This document shows, one piece after another, positions 10,752-20,904 of a stretch of DNA of 64,000 nucleotides. The stretch is from NCBI GenBank assembly GCA_030220185.1, contig JASPKZ010010273.1:2321501-2385500 (forward strand), read 5' to 3'. This DNA is from Diploptera punctata. Lineage: Eukaryota > Arthropoda > Insecta > Blattodea > Blaberidae. The position numbers and the translations under genes were made by a program. Under the pieces are notes generated by a model. It searched no databases. It saw nothing but the letters and a program-made list of their open reading frames with translations, and was not told where the DNA came from. Position 1 is the first letter of the stretch; each line of letters starts with the position of its first letter.

Positions 10752-11649
10752 CAGTGGCGGCTCGTATTTTTGAAGTTAGGTGAAGAGTTGGGAAGAAAAA
10801 AATATTTGCACACATGCTTTATCATAATTATTATTAAACTCGCCTATTTATTGTAAACCAAATCGATCCTTTGTTCCTTTAAGGAAGCAAACTTCTCGAT
10901 AATATCTTCATGAAATGGGCGTGTCTTCGTTAACTGCAGTAGAATTTCTTTTTGGATTGTAATATTCTCCAAAGAAGAAAGTCTCTCTTCTGAAATTGCA
11001 TTCTTTAGGTATGTTTTTATACGCTTCAGATATGAAAAGCTCCTTTGCACAGATGCTGTTGTAGAAGGAGAAGAGCATAACCATGAAAATTCCTTAAATC
11101 ATGAATGTTTGAAACTAATATTGTAGCATTTAACTGAATGTTTAACTTCTTTTGTACCACATATTTATAAATATTCAGTAGGACGCCCACAATTTGAAAC
11201 TTCCTTTTTTTGTTTTAAACTTTCCAATGTGAAAAAACACATAATACGGTGCATCAATAGCCGAATAGCGCGATACGCAATAATTTCATACATAAAGCCT
11301 CGAAGCAGATGACTAATTTCCTTTCGCTACATCACTTGGAGGATTTTGTAACCCCAGATCTCATTGTCAGCTGGTGACGTCACATTTGTCATGGCGACCA
11401 GCGAGTTAAGCACCGCCCCGGAGGTCGAGCAGAGTGAAGAGCAATAATTCTCCACTTGAGCGTAGACCAGAATGACAGCACACGGAGCGGGCGATCAGTG
11501 AAACAACGTTGAACCCCGCCTCGTACAATAATATAGACATATGTTTCTATTAAAACCAACATTTGTAATAAGGAAAATGAAGTTTCAAAGTAATTCTAAA
11601 AATAAGGTGAAGTGGCACTTCGCCAACTTACTCTGAATAGCCGACCCTG
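10752..11649 (-). mobile_element. Internally deleted hAT transposon
   Basis: Left end CAGTGGCGGCTCGTA and right end on the other strand CAGGGTCGGCTATT are diverged hAT-type inverted repeats. The flanks ATTAAGGA and ATTAAGAC are an 8 bp target duplication with two changes. Only the last ~70 codons of a transposase remain, next to the left end; the rest is non-coding. Confidence 0.75.
10844..11050 (-). pseudogene. hAT transposase C-terminal dimerisation segment
   Basis: The 68-codon frame has the signature of the hAT dimerisation region: RSFSYLKRIKTYLKNAISEE followed by RLSSLENITI. That motif sits at the C-terminus of hAT transposases and mediates oligomerisation. Catalytic Asp/Glu residues and the BED finger are absent, so this is a remnant. 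The surrounding terminal repeats and 8 bp flanks agree with the hAT assignment. The ATG at 11050 is not a true start. Confidence 0.75.
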
Positions 11650-11692
11650 ATTAAGACATGTAATTTGTAGATTGTAATTTTACTTAAACTTC

Positions 11693-12115
11693 ATGGCACG
11701 ACTCCATGGCTACTGGCCTCACATCCATATGTGTTATTTACAGATGAAGATGATCATTCAGGGGCAAACAGGATCAAATAATCCTCTAGGATTAAATAAA
11801 AATATTGATAAAATCCCCTTTCATCCTTACTTTTCCATTAAAGATACTTTTGGGTTTATGATCCTAATTATAGTATTAAATACAAAGGTTATACGTATGG
11901 TCATCATACCGAGTCCCACCGCCGTTATAGCTGATTTTCTCAATCTGGATGTGCTACTTATTACAGCTACCCGAATTTCTCATGATGGATGGCTGGACAC
12001 CGGTTACACACTGGTCGAAAATGTCTTCCCCGTATGAAACTCGAACCAGCCCATATCTAGTAACTCTGAGCTAAGGCATGGTGCCTTAGACAACTCAACT
12101 AAGGCGCGGGACGAA
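11693..12115 (-). mobile_element. SINE C (tRNA-like head), minus strand
   Basis: On the minus strand the head reads CGCGCCTTAGTTGAGTTGTC, then GCCTTAGCTCAGAGTTACTA, then a B-box-like GGTTCGAGTTT (about 12045), then GTTATAACGGCGGTGGGAC. Parts recur at 33755-34080 and 55585-55730, defining a family. An AT-rich block at about 11765-11890 looks like a later insertion. The 114-codon open frame on the plus strand is an accident of this SINE. Confidence 0.6.
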
Positions 12116-12229
12116 ATTTTATTTACCTTAATGTAATCTGATATTGTGAGCTTAGACCTACATCATTTTGCCTTTAACTCCCTCAAATATTAAATTGATT
12201 TTATCTAGTTTTAAGACAAAAAATAACAA

Positions 12230-12232
<3 letters not shown>

Positions 12233-12267
<35 letters not shown>

Positions 12268-12285
12268 CACACACACACACACACA
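12233..12285. repeat. (TA)n(CA)n microsatellite
   Basis: About 16 TA units followed by about 11 CA units. The CA tract runs straight into the CAGGGTATAAC terminus of the next transposon and probably grew from its TA target plus the leading CA. Confidence 0.85.
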
Positions 12286-13736
12286 CAGGGTATAACAGGA
12301 CCTCACCGACAAAATTATAGGGATTATAGGCAATGCAGAGAGAATCATTTATTGTGAAGGAGCATATTGTCGCAAACATGTCGTTTATGAGTTATATGCA
12401 CGGATCAAGGTGCGCGCCCCACACACTGGAACAAATCGTCCGTTGTTTATTGTGCCGTCAGCCCTCGCTCTGTCGTAGCAATACATATCTGGTTGTTGTT
12501 GTTTTGAGAATTTAATCAACATGCTGAATTCAGTGACACGATTAAGCACGGTGTGGCGAGAGAGATGCTCGTCGCTTGTACGAGCAGCGGTATCCCAGTA
12601 TCTACACCATACTGCATTTGCTGCAATTCATAGACGCCTTGGAGAACGGAGAATCTTCGTTCTCGGGCCGTTGGCGGCGGGATATGTGATATGAGAACAC
12701 CAGATTTTGAGGACGCTCTGGTCGAGCGAGTTATTGTCTAACCTTCAACCAGCATGCGTGCTGTGGCTCGTGCTATGAACGTAAGTCATCGGTCCATTGA
12801 GGAAATACAACCTAGGCCTACAGGCATACCACCTTCAGAAGATGCAGGCAATAGAGCCACAAGATTTTTACCTCGTAACAATGGTTTCTCCATCAGACTG
12901 TTCACAATGCTGTTTTCCTACACAGCTGTTATTTTCAGATGAGACATATTTTATGCGTGATGGACACTACAATAGTAGGAATCTGGGAATACACTAACCC
13001 ACATGCAATTGCCGTTCGCAATCACCAGCACAGGTTTTCCGTCAACATTTGGGCTGGAATTATTGGTACTCATCTGCTGGGACCTGTAATTCTGCCAGTA
13101 AGGCTAATTGGAGCAGCTTATCTACATTTCCTGCAGACCACCCTCCCTGACCTGCTAGACAGCGTACCGCTTGCTGTGCGCCGCAATCTCTAGTTCCAGC
13201 ATGATGGAGCCCCAGCACAGTTCAGCGCCGACGTTCGAGTACAACTAACGGTCGATTATGGAGACCGGTGAAATTGGACAAGGTGGACCTGTTGCGTGGC
13301 AAGCACGTTCGCCTAATTTAATGCGCCTTGATTTTTTCTTTGGGGGCATGTCAAAAGTAAGGTCTACATAAAACTCCAGTGGACACCGTAGCTCAACTGA
13401 TTGACAGACTAAATGCTGCATTTGACGAGGTCAAACAGAATTCTGCCATGCTCGGCCGTGATGGTCGATCATTGCTGCGACGATATCAAACATGCAATGA
13501 GGCACAGGCCCTACTATTTGAACACTTATTGCAAAAACATGTATTTTTCAATAAAATGTTGTATACAATTGTTTGCATTCAATTCTGAGCCATTCGAGCG
13601 AACACCTTCACCTGCGCATAACTCATAAACAACGTGTTTCCGACTATATGTTCCCTCACAAAAAATGGTCCTCTCTGCATGGCCTACATGGCCTATCATC
13701 CCTATCATTTTGTCAATGAGTTACTGTTACACCTTG
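12286..13736 (+). mobile_element. Tc1/mariner-superfamily element with ~120 bp TIRs
   Basis: The left end (CAGGGTATAACAGGACCTCA) and the reverse of the right end (CAAGGTGTAACAGTAACTCA) begin inverted repeats that can be followed for about 120 bp, including GACAAAATTATAGGGATTAT against GACAAAATGATAGGGATGAT and GTTTATGAGTTATATGCACG against GTTTATGAGTTATGCGCAGG. A TA follows the right end. The interior is a dead transposase. Confidence 0.82.
12535..13550 (+). pseudogene. Tc1/mariner transposase, frameshifted
   Basis: Segments in order: MRTPDFEDALVERVI and MRAVARAMNVSHRSIEE (helix-turn-helix, about 12690-12805), FSDETYFMRDGHYNSRN with the first catalytic Asp (about 12935), HQHRFSVNIWAGIIG (about 13025), QHDGAPAQFS with the second Asp (about 13200), GGPVAWQARSPNLMRLDFFF (about 13280) and a C-terminal part LDRLNAAFDEVKQN. 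These are characteristic of an insect IS630/Tc1/mariner family. At least four frame changes and several stops separate them. The frame and stops were read by eye, so the exact start is not defined. Confidence 0.82.
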
Positions 13737-13832
13737 TATATAGCTTCGATATAATAATTAATCATTTTATTTGGTATTTACTTGATGAAAATCCATTACA
13801 TATTTTATAAATAAGACTATTTTTATGATTTT

Positions 13833-13998
13833 CATAAATATTTATTTCATTTAACATTCATAACAGCTGTTTAAATACACCTTGTCTTCATGAGATGAAT
13901 GTTATATATTTACTTATAATTATGGAATTCTTCTGATAAAGATACAGTAGCTATATTTAAACGGCTGTTATGAATGTTAAATGAAATAAATATTTATG
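13833..13998. repeat. Small inverted-repeat element (45 bp arms)
   Basis: CATAAATATTTATTTCATTT at 13833 is answered by AAATGAAATAAATATTTATG ending at 13998, and the arms continue through AACATTCATAACAGC. The loop is ~76 bp. It looks like a small foldback or MITE; SINE A starts two bases after it. Confidence 0.7.
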
Positions 13999-14000
13999 AG

Positions 14001-14366
14001 TCCACCGCTGTGGTCTCGAGGTATCGTGCTGCCTTGTCACGCAGCGGGCCCGGGTCCGATCCCCGGTCGGGACAGTTTTTCTGGGTGAGGTTTTTATCGG
14101 TTTTTTTCTCACCTGTAAGACAAATGTCAGGAAAACTTTTAACGCCCAAACGGTCCCCGAAATCATATGGCCATCGCAATCATCGTCATTCATATTCATC
14201 TTAGATTAAGCTCAAGATTAGAGACTCTCCTGGCGTATCACTATCACCATCATATCATCGGGACAACGTAACGCGCCTTGTAGGCGCCCCAACCTCAGAA
14301 GTGGGTTACAAGTACGCCATGTCAGGAGAGAACACCAGGAATGTCAAAAGACAACCTGGGGCATTT
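14001..14366 (+). mobile_element. SINE A with type-2 tail
   Basis: The head TCCACCGCTGTGGTCTCGAG and B-box GGGTCCGATCCCCGG show a tRNA origin with a Pol III promoter layout. The body TTTTTCTGGGTGAGG, CTCACCTGTAAGACAAATGT and ATCATATGGCCATCG follows, then the type-2 3' body (GACTCTCCTGGCGTATC, GTAGGCGCCCCAACCTCAGA, CAACCTGGGGCATTTGC). Confidence 0.82.
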
Positions 14367-14699
14367 GCAAAAAAAAATTATGAAAATCATACGAGTATAA
14401 AAGTTGATAGTTCTATTTATTAAAACTATATAATAATTGTTAAACTAGAAGAAATTAAGATGTTTTGGAAATAAATTCGGTAGCTTATGTCATATGAAAT
14501 AACGTACTTTTAGTCAACATGAATTTAATGGGTGAAAATCATTAGGTATAAGTTACATTTAGATTGCTCAGAGGAAAATGAGTTTAAACATTTTCTTTTG
14601 ATACAAAAATATCAAACCAATGAAAACACTTGTATCATCAATCGCCAGATAGCAGTAGTTGACAGTATGCACTTGAATCTCTGTCATTCGACAGCAGGA

Positions 14700-15495
14700 C
14701 CCAACACTAACTAATAATTAACTAATTGACACTATCGAATCCGTAGATTCATGGCCGCGCGGACATAAGCTCTCCATACATCCCTATCCTGCGCTAATGT
14801 TTTCCAATCATCCCCCGTATAATTACTTCCCTCAAATCATAGTTAATGTTATTTATTCTCCCACCTTATTCTTGGTCTACCAACAGGGCATCTTCCCCTC
14901 TAGTTTTCCTACAAGAAGCTTCCATGCAACTCTTTCATTCCCCATTCTTGTCACATGTCCTATCCATATTTACGAGACTTAACTGTTCTTATTATATTTG
15001 GCTTCTTATAATGACCATGTAGCTCACTGCATTCACCTGTCTGTTCATCTCTCTTTGGTCCAACAATTTTCCTAAGAATTTTATTTCAAAATACTCGTAA
15101 TCTCCTTTCCTTCCTGAAAGTAACAATCCATTTTACGCATCCATATAATATACAGTGAGTTTCACTCGACCTGCGGCCGATAGCGGGAAAAGTGACTGCA
15201 AGCATTGAGTCATCAACTCATGCTGCCCACGCAGTGTCCACGCTAATGGCCGCAAGTCCAGTGAAACTCACAGTATAACTGGGAGATTAACAGTTTTATA
15301 TAATTTCGGTTTAACGTTTTTTTGAAAAGAGTAAGAGTCCTTGTAATACATAATAGCACGCAATTCCAGACCAATGTTTAATTTCTTTGTACACCTCATT
15401 CCTATTTGTTATTATTATTCCTAGGAATCCGAATTTAGTCACTTCTTCAAAATTTTCATCAGTTGTTGTTAGCTGCCCAATAATATTCATTTTTC
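14700..15495 (-). mobile_element. LINE-A 3' fragment, minus strand, with MITE inside
   Basis: Reverse-strand match to the 3' third of the element at 18378-20450: TATCGAATCCGTAGATTCAT answers to the end of the coding region, and CACCTGTCTGTTCATCTCTC then TTTGGTCC answers to its GGACCAAAGAGAGATGAACA. It spans from the AACTAA-type tail (about 14700-14725) to a point inside the reverse transcriptase. A 121 bp MITE interrupts it at 15153-15273. Confidence 0.8.
15153..15273. mobile_element. 121 bp MITE with TATA duplication
   Basis: Inverted ends CAGTGAGTTTCACTCGACCT and CTGTGAGTTTCACTGGACTT (other strand) both continue into GCGGCC. TATA flanks both sides (15149-15152, 15274-15277). The interrupted LINE-A sequence resumes in register on the other side, so the insertion boundaries are certain to within a base or two. 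Confidence 0.85.
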
Positions 15496-16137
15496 ACAAA
15501 AAAGTTACTTATACCGTTATGGTTTTTAACCATTCAAATTTGATTATTTTCTGTAGTCCAATATAGCTAATGAACGGAAGAAAAATATAACATACCGTAG
15601 TGTTTTATTGATAAAAATCATTGCATTGAACTTGCTTGTAAATTTTACGTTTCCCTTCTACAAGATTTCTCATAAACGTGGAATAAAATTAATCCCTACG
15701 ATTTAAGCTCGATATTTGATAATTTTAAGTAAATCATATAATAATTAAAAAAAATATAACACATTCTTTGAATGGGCTTACATAATTGTTTTAAAGCTGG
15801 ATTTTTTAAAAACATTTATGATGCTTTGTATTGTAAAATCTAACACTAGTAATCACTTTTTGGTTTTATAGGCACTTCATATTTGTTTCATTCTGTTCAA
15901 AACAAAATCCATTTACATTTTTCTGAATTTAATTAATTTCATTGGATAGGAACAGATGTTCAAGACAGCTGGCATGTATTGTTCTATGACCAGCAATTAC
16001 CCGCCCCTTCACCGCGTTTTTGTGCCATGTAATGATGCATGTTCTCTTATTTCTCCTCTACATCATCGGTTTATTTCTGGTACCACTAAAAATCGAATTC
16101 TTCTTTCTTGGTTTTATCCCGCTACGTATTAAATTAG
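15496..16137. other. No feature recognised
   Basis: AT-rich DNA without long open frames or recognisable repeats. Confidence 0.4.
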
Positions 16138-16770
16138 CATAAGTAACGTCACGAGTGATTTCTAATTCATCTAGAGAATTTGGAAATTAAGAGTGGCATT
16201 TGTTACGACTATTTAACGAATAAAATTAAGCTGTATACTCAGAAATCACTATTTAACTATAGTTATTTTAAAATATTTATATATTTAATGTAAACGGCGA
16301 TGTTTGAAAACAAATGACAAACGTTTGTTATCTTTCACTTGTTCATCACTGCAACCAGATCACATTGTTTATTGCCAAAGGATCGCAATATTCTAAGAAT
16401 GCACCCTAGTGGAGAAAAAATGAAACACATCATTACAGATTATTAATTAATTTTGTGATGTCCTATGATGTAAATATGTCAATTATATTTTTCTGCAACG
16501 TTAATTCCTGGGAAATAATACGTTTAAGTAAGTGCAAACAGGATTATTTTTGTATAATCAGTTGTTACGAATGTTTTATATCTCGCAAGCAGAATCTGAT
16601 TACATTCGTGCAATATATATATATACAATCTGGGAACCATTTGATATAATGAAAGCGATAAAATGATAGTGATAAAGTCGAGGTGAAAAAGACTGTGATT
16701 GGTTGTAAATCAAAATTCATTGAAATGTGATTGGCCATTGACTGCCATTTTGGGCATGAGTTAAATAGTC
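16138..16770 (+). repeat. Dispersed repeat N1, copy 1
   Basis: Shares blocks in order with 34755-35340: CACGAGTGATTTCTAATTCA, GGAAATTAAGAGTGGCATTT, TGTAAACGGCGATGTTTGAA, GCACCCTAGTGGAGAAA, AATGAAACACATCA, and GTGATTGGCCATTGACTGCC. The left end forms an imperfect ~50 bp hairpin around CTAGAGAA. There is no coding capacity; probably a non-autonomous DNA element. Confidence 0.65.
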
Positions 16771-16864
16771 ACGATATATTCCGATTTTGCAATAAATTTA
16801 TCACAAAGGATAAATCAGAAACATGAAGTTATGATAAGTTATACCCTAATAGTAATTGGTACAC

Positions 16865-17230
16865 TGGTGAACTAGTGATCACCATACTTTCTTCAAATTC
16901 TGAGGTTCGCTGATTCAAACCCGGTCGTTATCAATGGATTTTTAAAGGTGTAAAAATCTTGAGTATGGTTCCATCCGGGAGGAACTTAAAACCGTCGTAA
17001 AATCCTCAAGTCTCAAATAAGGGATCTCTTTCACGCTCACCATTGAATTTCGACGCTAATGATCTAAGCTGTTAAAGAGCGTCGTTAAATAAAATACTAC
17101 TATCTACCAGCTTCAAATTCGGACGTGGTCGATGGATTTTAAAAGCGTAAAAATTCTGAGTTTGGCTTCTTTCGGAAGGTAAATATAGCGGTGGAATCTA
17201 TGTCGTAGATTTATCGCTTGTAAAACAACT
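16865..17230 (+). repeat. SINE-like unit, partly duplicated
   Basis: GCTGATTCAAACCCGGTCG resembles a tRNA B-box and is followed by ATGGATTTTTAAAGGTGTAA. A second unit at about 17103 repeats the pattern with TTCAAATTCGGACGTGGTCG and ATGGATTTTAAAAGCGTAAA. GTTAAAGAGCGTCGTTAAAT looks like a 3' end between them. Family unknown. Confidence 0.45.
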
Positions 17231-17549
17231 TATGAACTGAAATAAAAGCATATAAGAAAAATGTATCGGTGATTGCACGTTCAGATTTGAATTTAAACGC
17301 AAATATATAAAAGTAGACCAACTAACAAGGCCTGTCGCACCATCGCAAGTGTAGATGAAATGAAATGGAACCAAATGGATGACTATAGTATGAATAAGTG
17401 GTGAAGTGAAGCTATTAGCGGAAGAAAACGAGAAAAAACGTGATTGGATCCTCTTTTTCCACCAAGAATCCCATTTCTGGTGTAAGTAGCTTATACAGTG
17501 AAAACAATAGAATTATAATTTAAAATTATAAAATTGTTACCTTGTAGGT
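17231..17549. other. No feature recognised
   Basis: AT-rich spacer with no recognisable element. Confidence 0.4.
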
Positions 17550-17717
17550 CTGTCTCCTCAACTTTGAATAAATATTAATTCACAGTAGGCCTTACAGGGG
17601 TCTGAATACAAGGTAAATAGATACAAAACTATCTCCTGCTCCTTTCTGCTGATGATGGGACTAATCCTGAAATGCATAGGGCCTATAGTGAATTAATATT
17701 TTACAAAGTAGAGGAGA

Positions 17718-17720
<3 letters not shown>
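17550..17720. repeat. Short foldback with hammerhead-like core, type 3
   Basis: CTGTCTCCTCAACTTTG at the left and CAAAGTAGAGGAGACTG at the right are inverted, continuing through AATATTAATTCAC and GGCC. Between the arms lies CTGCTGATGATGGGACTAAT followed by CCTGAAATGCATAGGGCC. An (AT)n tract follows at 17721-17748. Confidence 0.7.
17649..17678 (+). ncRNA. Hammerhead-like core, perfect CTGATGA and GAAA
   Basis: CTGATGA (17649-17655), an unpaired T, a weak helix II (GGGA/TCCT with CTAA loop), GAAA (17669-17672), then a self-complementary ATGCAT and an A at the cleavage position. Both core boxes are canonical, but the expected helix I is not visible, so this may be a decayed ribozyme. Confidence 0.35.
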
Positions 17721-17752
<32 letters not shown>

Positions 17753-17755
17753 TTT

Positions 17756-18076
17756 AATGCCACCATGTTGTTATTTAGATATTCTGGTATTATCTCCTGG
17801 AATGACATTATTGTAACTCACTTCTAAGATTGGGACGCCTGGAACGCGGAGTTACGCTGACCTGATGATAGGCCTATATGTTTAATGAATATGTTAATGG
17901 ACGGCCAGATGATGATCGAGAACCATTTAGGCGTTAAAGTGTCCTGATATTTACCTTACAGGTGAGGAAAAACCCCGAGAAAAAACATCACCTAGGAAAC
18001 TTATCCCGACCGGAGATCGAACCCGGGCCCGCTTGCGTGACGAAGCAGCACGCTACCTGGAGACCACCGCGGTGTA
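17756..18076 (-). mobile_element. SINE A with type-2 tail, minus strand
   Basis: From the type-2 tail (AATGCCACCATGTTG, TCTCCTGGAATGACATTATT) through the body (CTTACAGGTGAGGAAAAACC) to the B-box (CCGGAGATCGAACCCGGGCC) and head (AGACCACCGCGGTG), all in minus orientation. Confidence 0.85.
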
Positions 18077-18377
18077 TATAATTGTAATTTTGTGACTAAT
18101 ATCTCAACGGAGTTTTACCAAGAATTGTATTATTGTTGAATATACAGTGAAGTTGTATTTATGGCCTAAAATATTTTGAACTCTTATATTGACTTAGACT
18201 TTCACGGCCGGAGTTATTATGATGATCTTGTAGAAGATTATCGGGCTATTGGCCCCGGCATCCTCAAGGGTTGTCTCGAGACTGACAATTTTGTCGACTA
18301 CCTGCCGTATTTATAAATTTTATCCGCGCAGAGAACACGTCGCGGATAAATGTATAAATAGGGCATGTAGTCGACAA

Positions 18378-20414
18378 TGTGGCAAACGAAGAAGAAACTG
18401 ATATAAATAAAGAATGGGAGACTATAAGAGATACTATTAAATTGTCAGTATCAGAAATCATTCGTTGTTTAAAAAAGAGGCAAAGCAAGAAATGGTTTGA
18501 TGAGGAATGTGCCGACATTGTAAAGAAAATAAAGCTAACAAAAATGAAATGGTTACACGAACCAAATGAGGTAAATTTAGAGCAATTAGATAGTATTAGA
18601 CGGGAAACCACCAAGTTACTAAAGAGTAAAAAGAGGGAATATTTGAGAGAGAAGATTAATGATCTTGAAATGAACGCAAAAAATAGGAACATTAGAGAAT
18701 TATATCAAGGAATTAGTATAGAGAGAAAAAAGGGTTTCAGGTAGAACAAACATAATTCGGAATGAAAATGGGGATATGATTGCAGATTCCAGGAGTATAT
18801 TAAATAGATGGAAAAGTTACTTTAATCAGCTACTAAATGTACATACAGAACAGGACGTTGAGGAAGATAATTTACAGACAGCAGAAATGCTAGTCGCAGA
18901 ACCAAGTGCATTAGAGGTTGAAATGGCGATTGAAAAATTGAAGATGTATAAAGCATCAGGTTCAGATGAGATCCCAGCAGAACTGATAAAATCAGGGGGA
19001 GAAAAATGGATGGACAAGATACGCTGGTTGCTTAGTATGATTTGGGAAAAAGAAGCTCTTCCAGATGAATGGAAAGAATCAATTATCATACCAATTTATA
19101 AGAAAGGAGATAAAACTGATTGCAACAACTACAGCGGAATCTCATTACTTTCAACTTCGTACAAAATTCTTACAAATATATTAGTCAGCAGACTTACTCC
19201 CTATATTGATGACATTCTAGGAAATCATCAATGTGCATTTAGAAGAAACAGGTCTACAACAGATCAGAGTTTTACTATAAGACAGATTTTAGAAAAGAAA
19301 TGGGAATATAATAGTACTGTACATCAACTATATGTAGACTTCAAAAAAGCGTATGATTCAATTAAGAGAGAGAAGTTATTTAGTATCCTGCTGGAGTTTG
19401 GAATTCCTAAAAAGTTAGTTAGACTTATACGAATGTGTCTAAATGGCACAAAGAGTAGGGTGCGTGTAGGCAAACAGTTTTCGGACACTTTTGAAATCCA
19501 GAATGGGTTGAAGCAAGGAGATGCACTATCTCCTCTACTTTTTAATTTTGTACTAGAGCATGTCATTAAATCTTTAGAGAATGAGGAAGGCTTACAACTC
19601 AATGGTATTAATAAGCTGTTCGTTTATGCTGATGATGTAGTACTACTGGCCGATAGCGAGGAGATACTAAAGGACAACACGCACACACTCTTGAGTAACA
19701 CTAAGAAATTAGGACTGGAAGTAAATATCAATAAAACTAAATATATGGTCACACGTAGAAATTCATTATATAATGGAAATGGACAGCTAATGACAAATGA
19801 GGGAAATTTTGAGGAAGTGGCTGAATTCAAATACCTACGACAATAATCACAAATAGGAATGAGATGCACAAAGAAATTAAAGATAGTCTCAATTCTGGAA
19901 ATGCGTGCTATTATGCATTGCAGAGACTCTTGATGTCCCAACTCCTTTCAAAAAACGTTAAGCTGAAAATATATAAAACTGTTATTCTACCAGTCATATT
20001 ATATGGGTGCGAAACATGGACTCTTACTTTAAGGGAGGAAAGGAGATTACAAGCATTTGAGAATAAAGTACTTAGGAAAATTTTTGGACCAAAGAGAGAT
20101 GAACAGACAGGTGAATGGAGAAGACTCCATAACAATGGGCTACATGGTCTTTATAGGAAGCCAGATATAATAAGAACAGTCAAGTCTCGTAGACTTCGAT
20201 GGGCAAGACATGTTGCACGTATGGGAAATGAAAGACTTGCATGGAAGTTCTTGTAGGAAAGTCAGAGGGAAAACGCCCAGTTAGTAGACCAAGAATCATT
20301 AACTATGATTTGAGGGATGTAGATTATACAGGGAATGATTGGAAAGCATTAGCTCGGGTTAGGGATGTATGGAGAGCTTACGTCCGCGCGGCCATGAACC
20401 TACGGGTTCGATAG
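18378..20414 (+). pseudogene. LINE-A reverse transcriptase, nearly complete RT domain
   Basis: Copies element RNA into DNA at the target nick. Seen in order: linker (KKRQSKKWFDEECADIVKKI, 18466-18525), then after a frame change at about 18740 a 356-codon frame (18776-19846) with RT motifs NNYSGISLLSTSYKIL, QCAFRRNRSTTDQSF, LYVDFKKAYDSI (catalytic Asp), NGLKQGDALSPLLFNF, VYADDVVLLADS (catalytic YADD box at about 19624) and LEVNINKTKYMV. A second frame change at about 19846 leads into TVILPVILYGCETWTL and the C-terminus RLRWARHVARMG (19864-20256), and a third at about 20255 into VGKSEGKRP and YVRAAMNLRVR before the stop at 20412. Both catalytic motifs are intact and only about three lesions are seen, so it is relatively young. 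RTE-like affinity is my best guess from sequence style. Confidence 0.88.
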
Positions 20415-20422
20415 TGCCAGTG

Positions 20423-20450
<28 letters not shown>
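18378..20450 (+). mobile_element. LINE-A: non-LTR retrotransposon, 5'-truncated, longest copy
   Basis: 2.07 kb copy bounded by a 9 bp target duplication AGTCGACAA (18369-18377 and 20451-20459). The 3' end is an (AGTT)n microsatellite, a tail type common in RTE-like elements. The endonuclease domain is missing: the element starts in the linker before the reverse transcriptase. Five further fragments of the same family lie in this window (14700, 22085, 23667, 40750, 55275). Confidence 0.88.
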
Positions 20451-20453
<3 letters not shown>

Positions 20454-20477
20454 CGACAAAATTGCAAGTCTCAAGAC

Positions 20478-20524
20478 AACCTTTGAGGATGCCGGACGCA
20501 GTCTCTGGCGAAACGTCGGGGAAC
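20478..20524 (+). ncRNA. Hammerhead-like motif in foldback right arm
   Basis: TTGAGGA (20483-20489), an unpaired T, a GCC/GGC helix II with a 13-base loop, GAAA (20510-20513) and CGTC, followed by GGGG. The left arm keeps the TTGAGGATGCC half but has lost the GAAACGTC part. Helix I is only ~3 bp. Confidence 0.4.
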
Positions 20525-20578
20525 TACAAGCCTCAAGACCACGGCCAACAGCCCGGAAATCTTCTACAAGATCATCAT

Positions 20579-20904
20579 TTTGAACTCTGTTCGGTAAATC
20601 CTTAGTAGCCTAATATGGTAATGAAAACTGTCTGAGATTATTTGGGTATATTTAATTATCCCGTTTCTCTATTTATTAACGTTTTTGTTGTAAGTGGAGA
20701 GATATCAAAGTAATTGAACTTTAGCTTCTTTCAACTTTAAAATCTTTAATTAGTCGAACAGTAAATCATATTAAATTATGTAATCTGACTTTCCATAGTT
20801 AGTTCTCATGAAATGTGAATTTATTATTTATATTTCAAACTTACGTTTAGACGTTTTCCAGGTATCACGTTTGAAATATTTTATTGTACAAGTAGGTTAT
20901 ATTA
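20579..20904. other. No feature recognised
   Basis: AT-rich spacer without recognisable elements. Confidence 0.4.

Larger units (their letters stand above)
18219..20578. repeat. Foldback element split by LINE-A insertion
   Basis: Outer arms: GATGATCTTGTAGAAGATT at 18221 answers to AATCTTCTACAAGATCATC ending at 20576; CGGCATCCTCAAGGGTTGTC answers to GACAACCTTTGAGGATGCCG. A second, inner hairpin at 18291-18375 pairs GTCGACTACCTGCCGTATTT with AAATAGGGCATGTAGTCGAC around a CGCG-ended stem. LINE-A entered inside the element, duplicating AGTCGACAA. The right arm carries a hammerhead-like motif. Confidence 0.75.

Noticed and set aside
11693..12037. 114-codon plus-strand ORF
   Set aside because: Lies over a minus-strand SINE C copy and an AT-rich insertion; no family features.
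18264..18692. 142-codon minus-strand ORF
   Set aside because: Antisense of the LINE-A linker and the foldback hairpin.
19324..19941. Minus-strand frames of 92 and 105 codons
   Set aside because: Antisense of the LINE-A reverse transcriptase, which has clear motifs on the plus strand.
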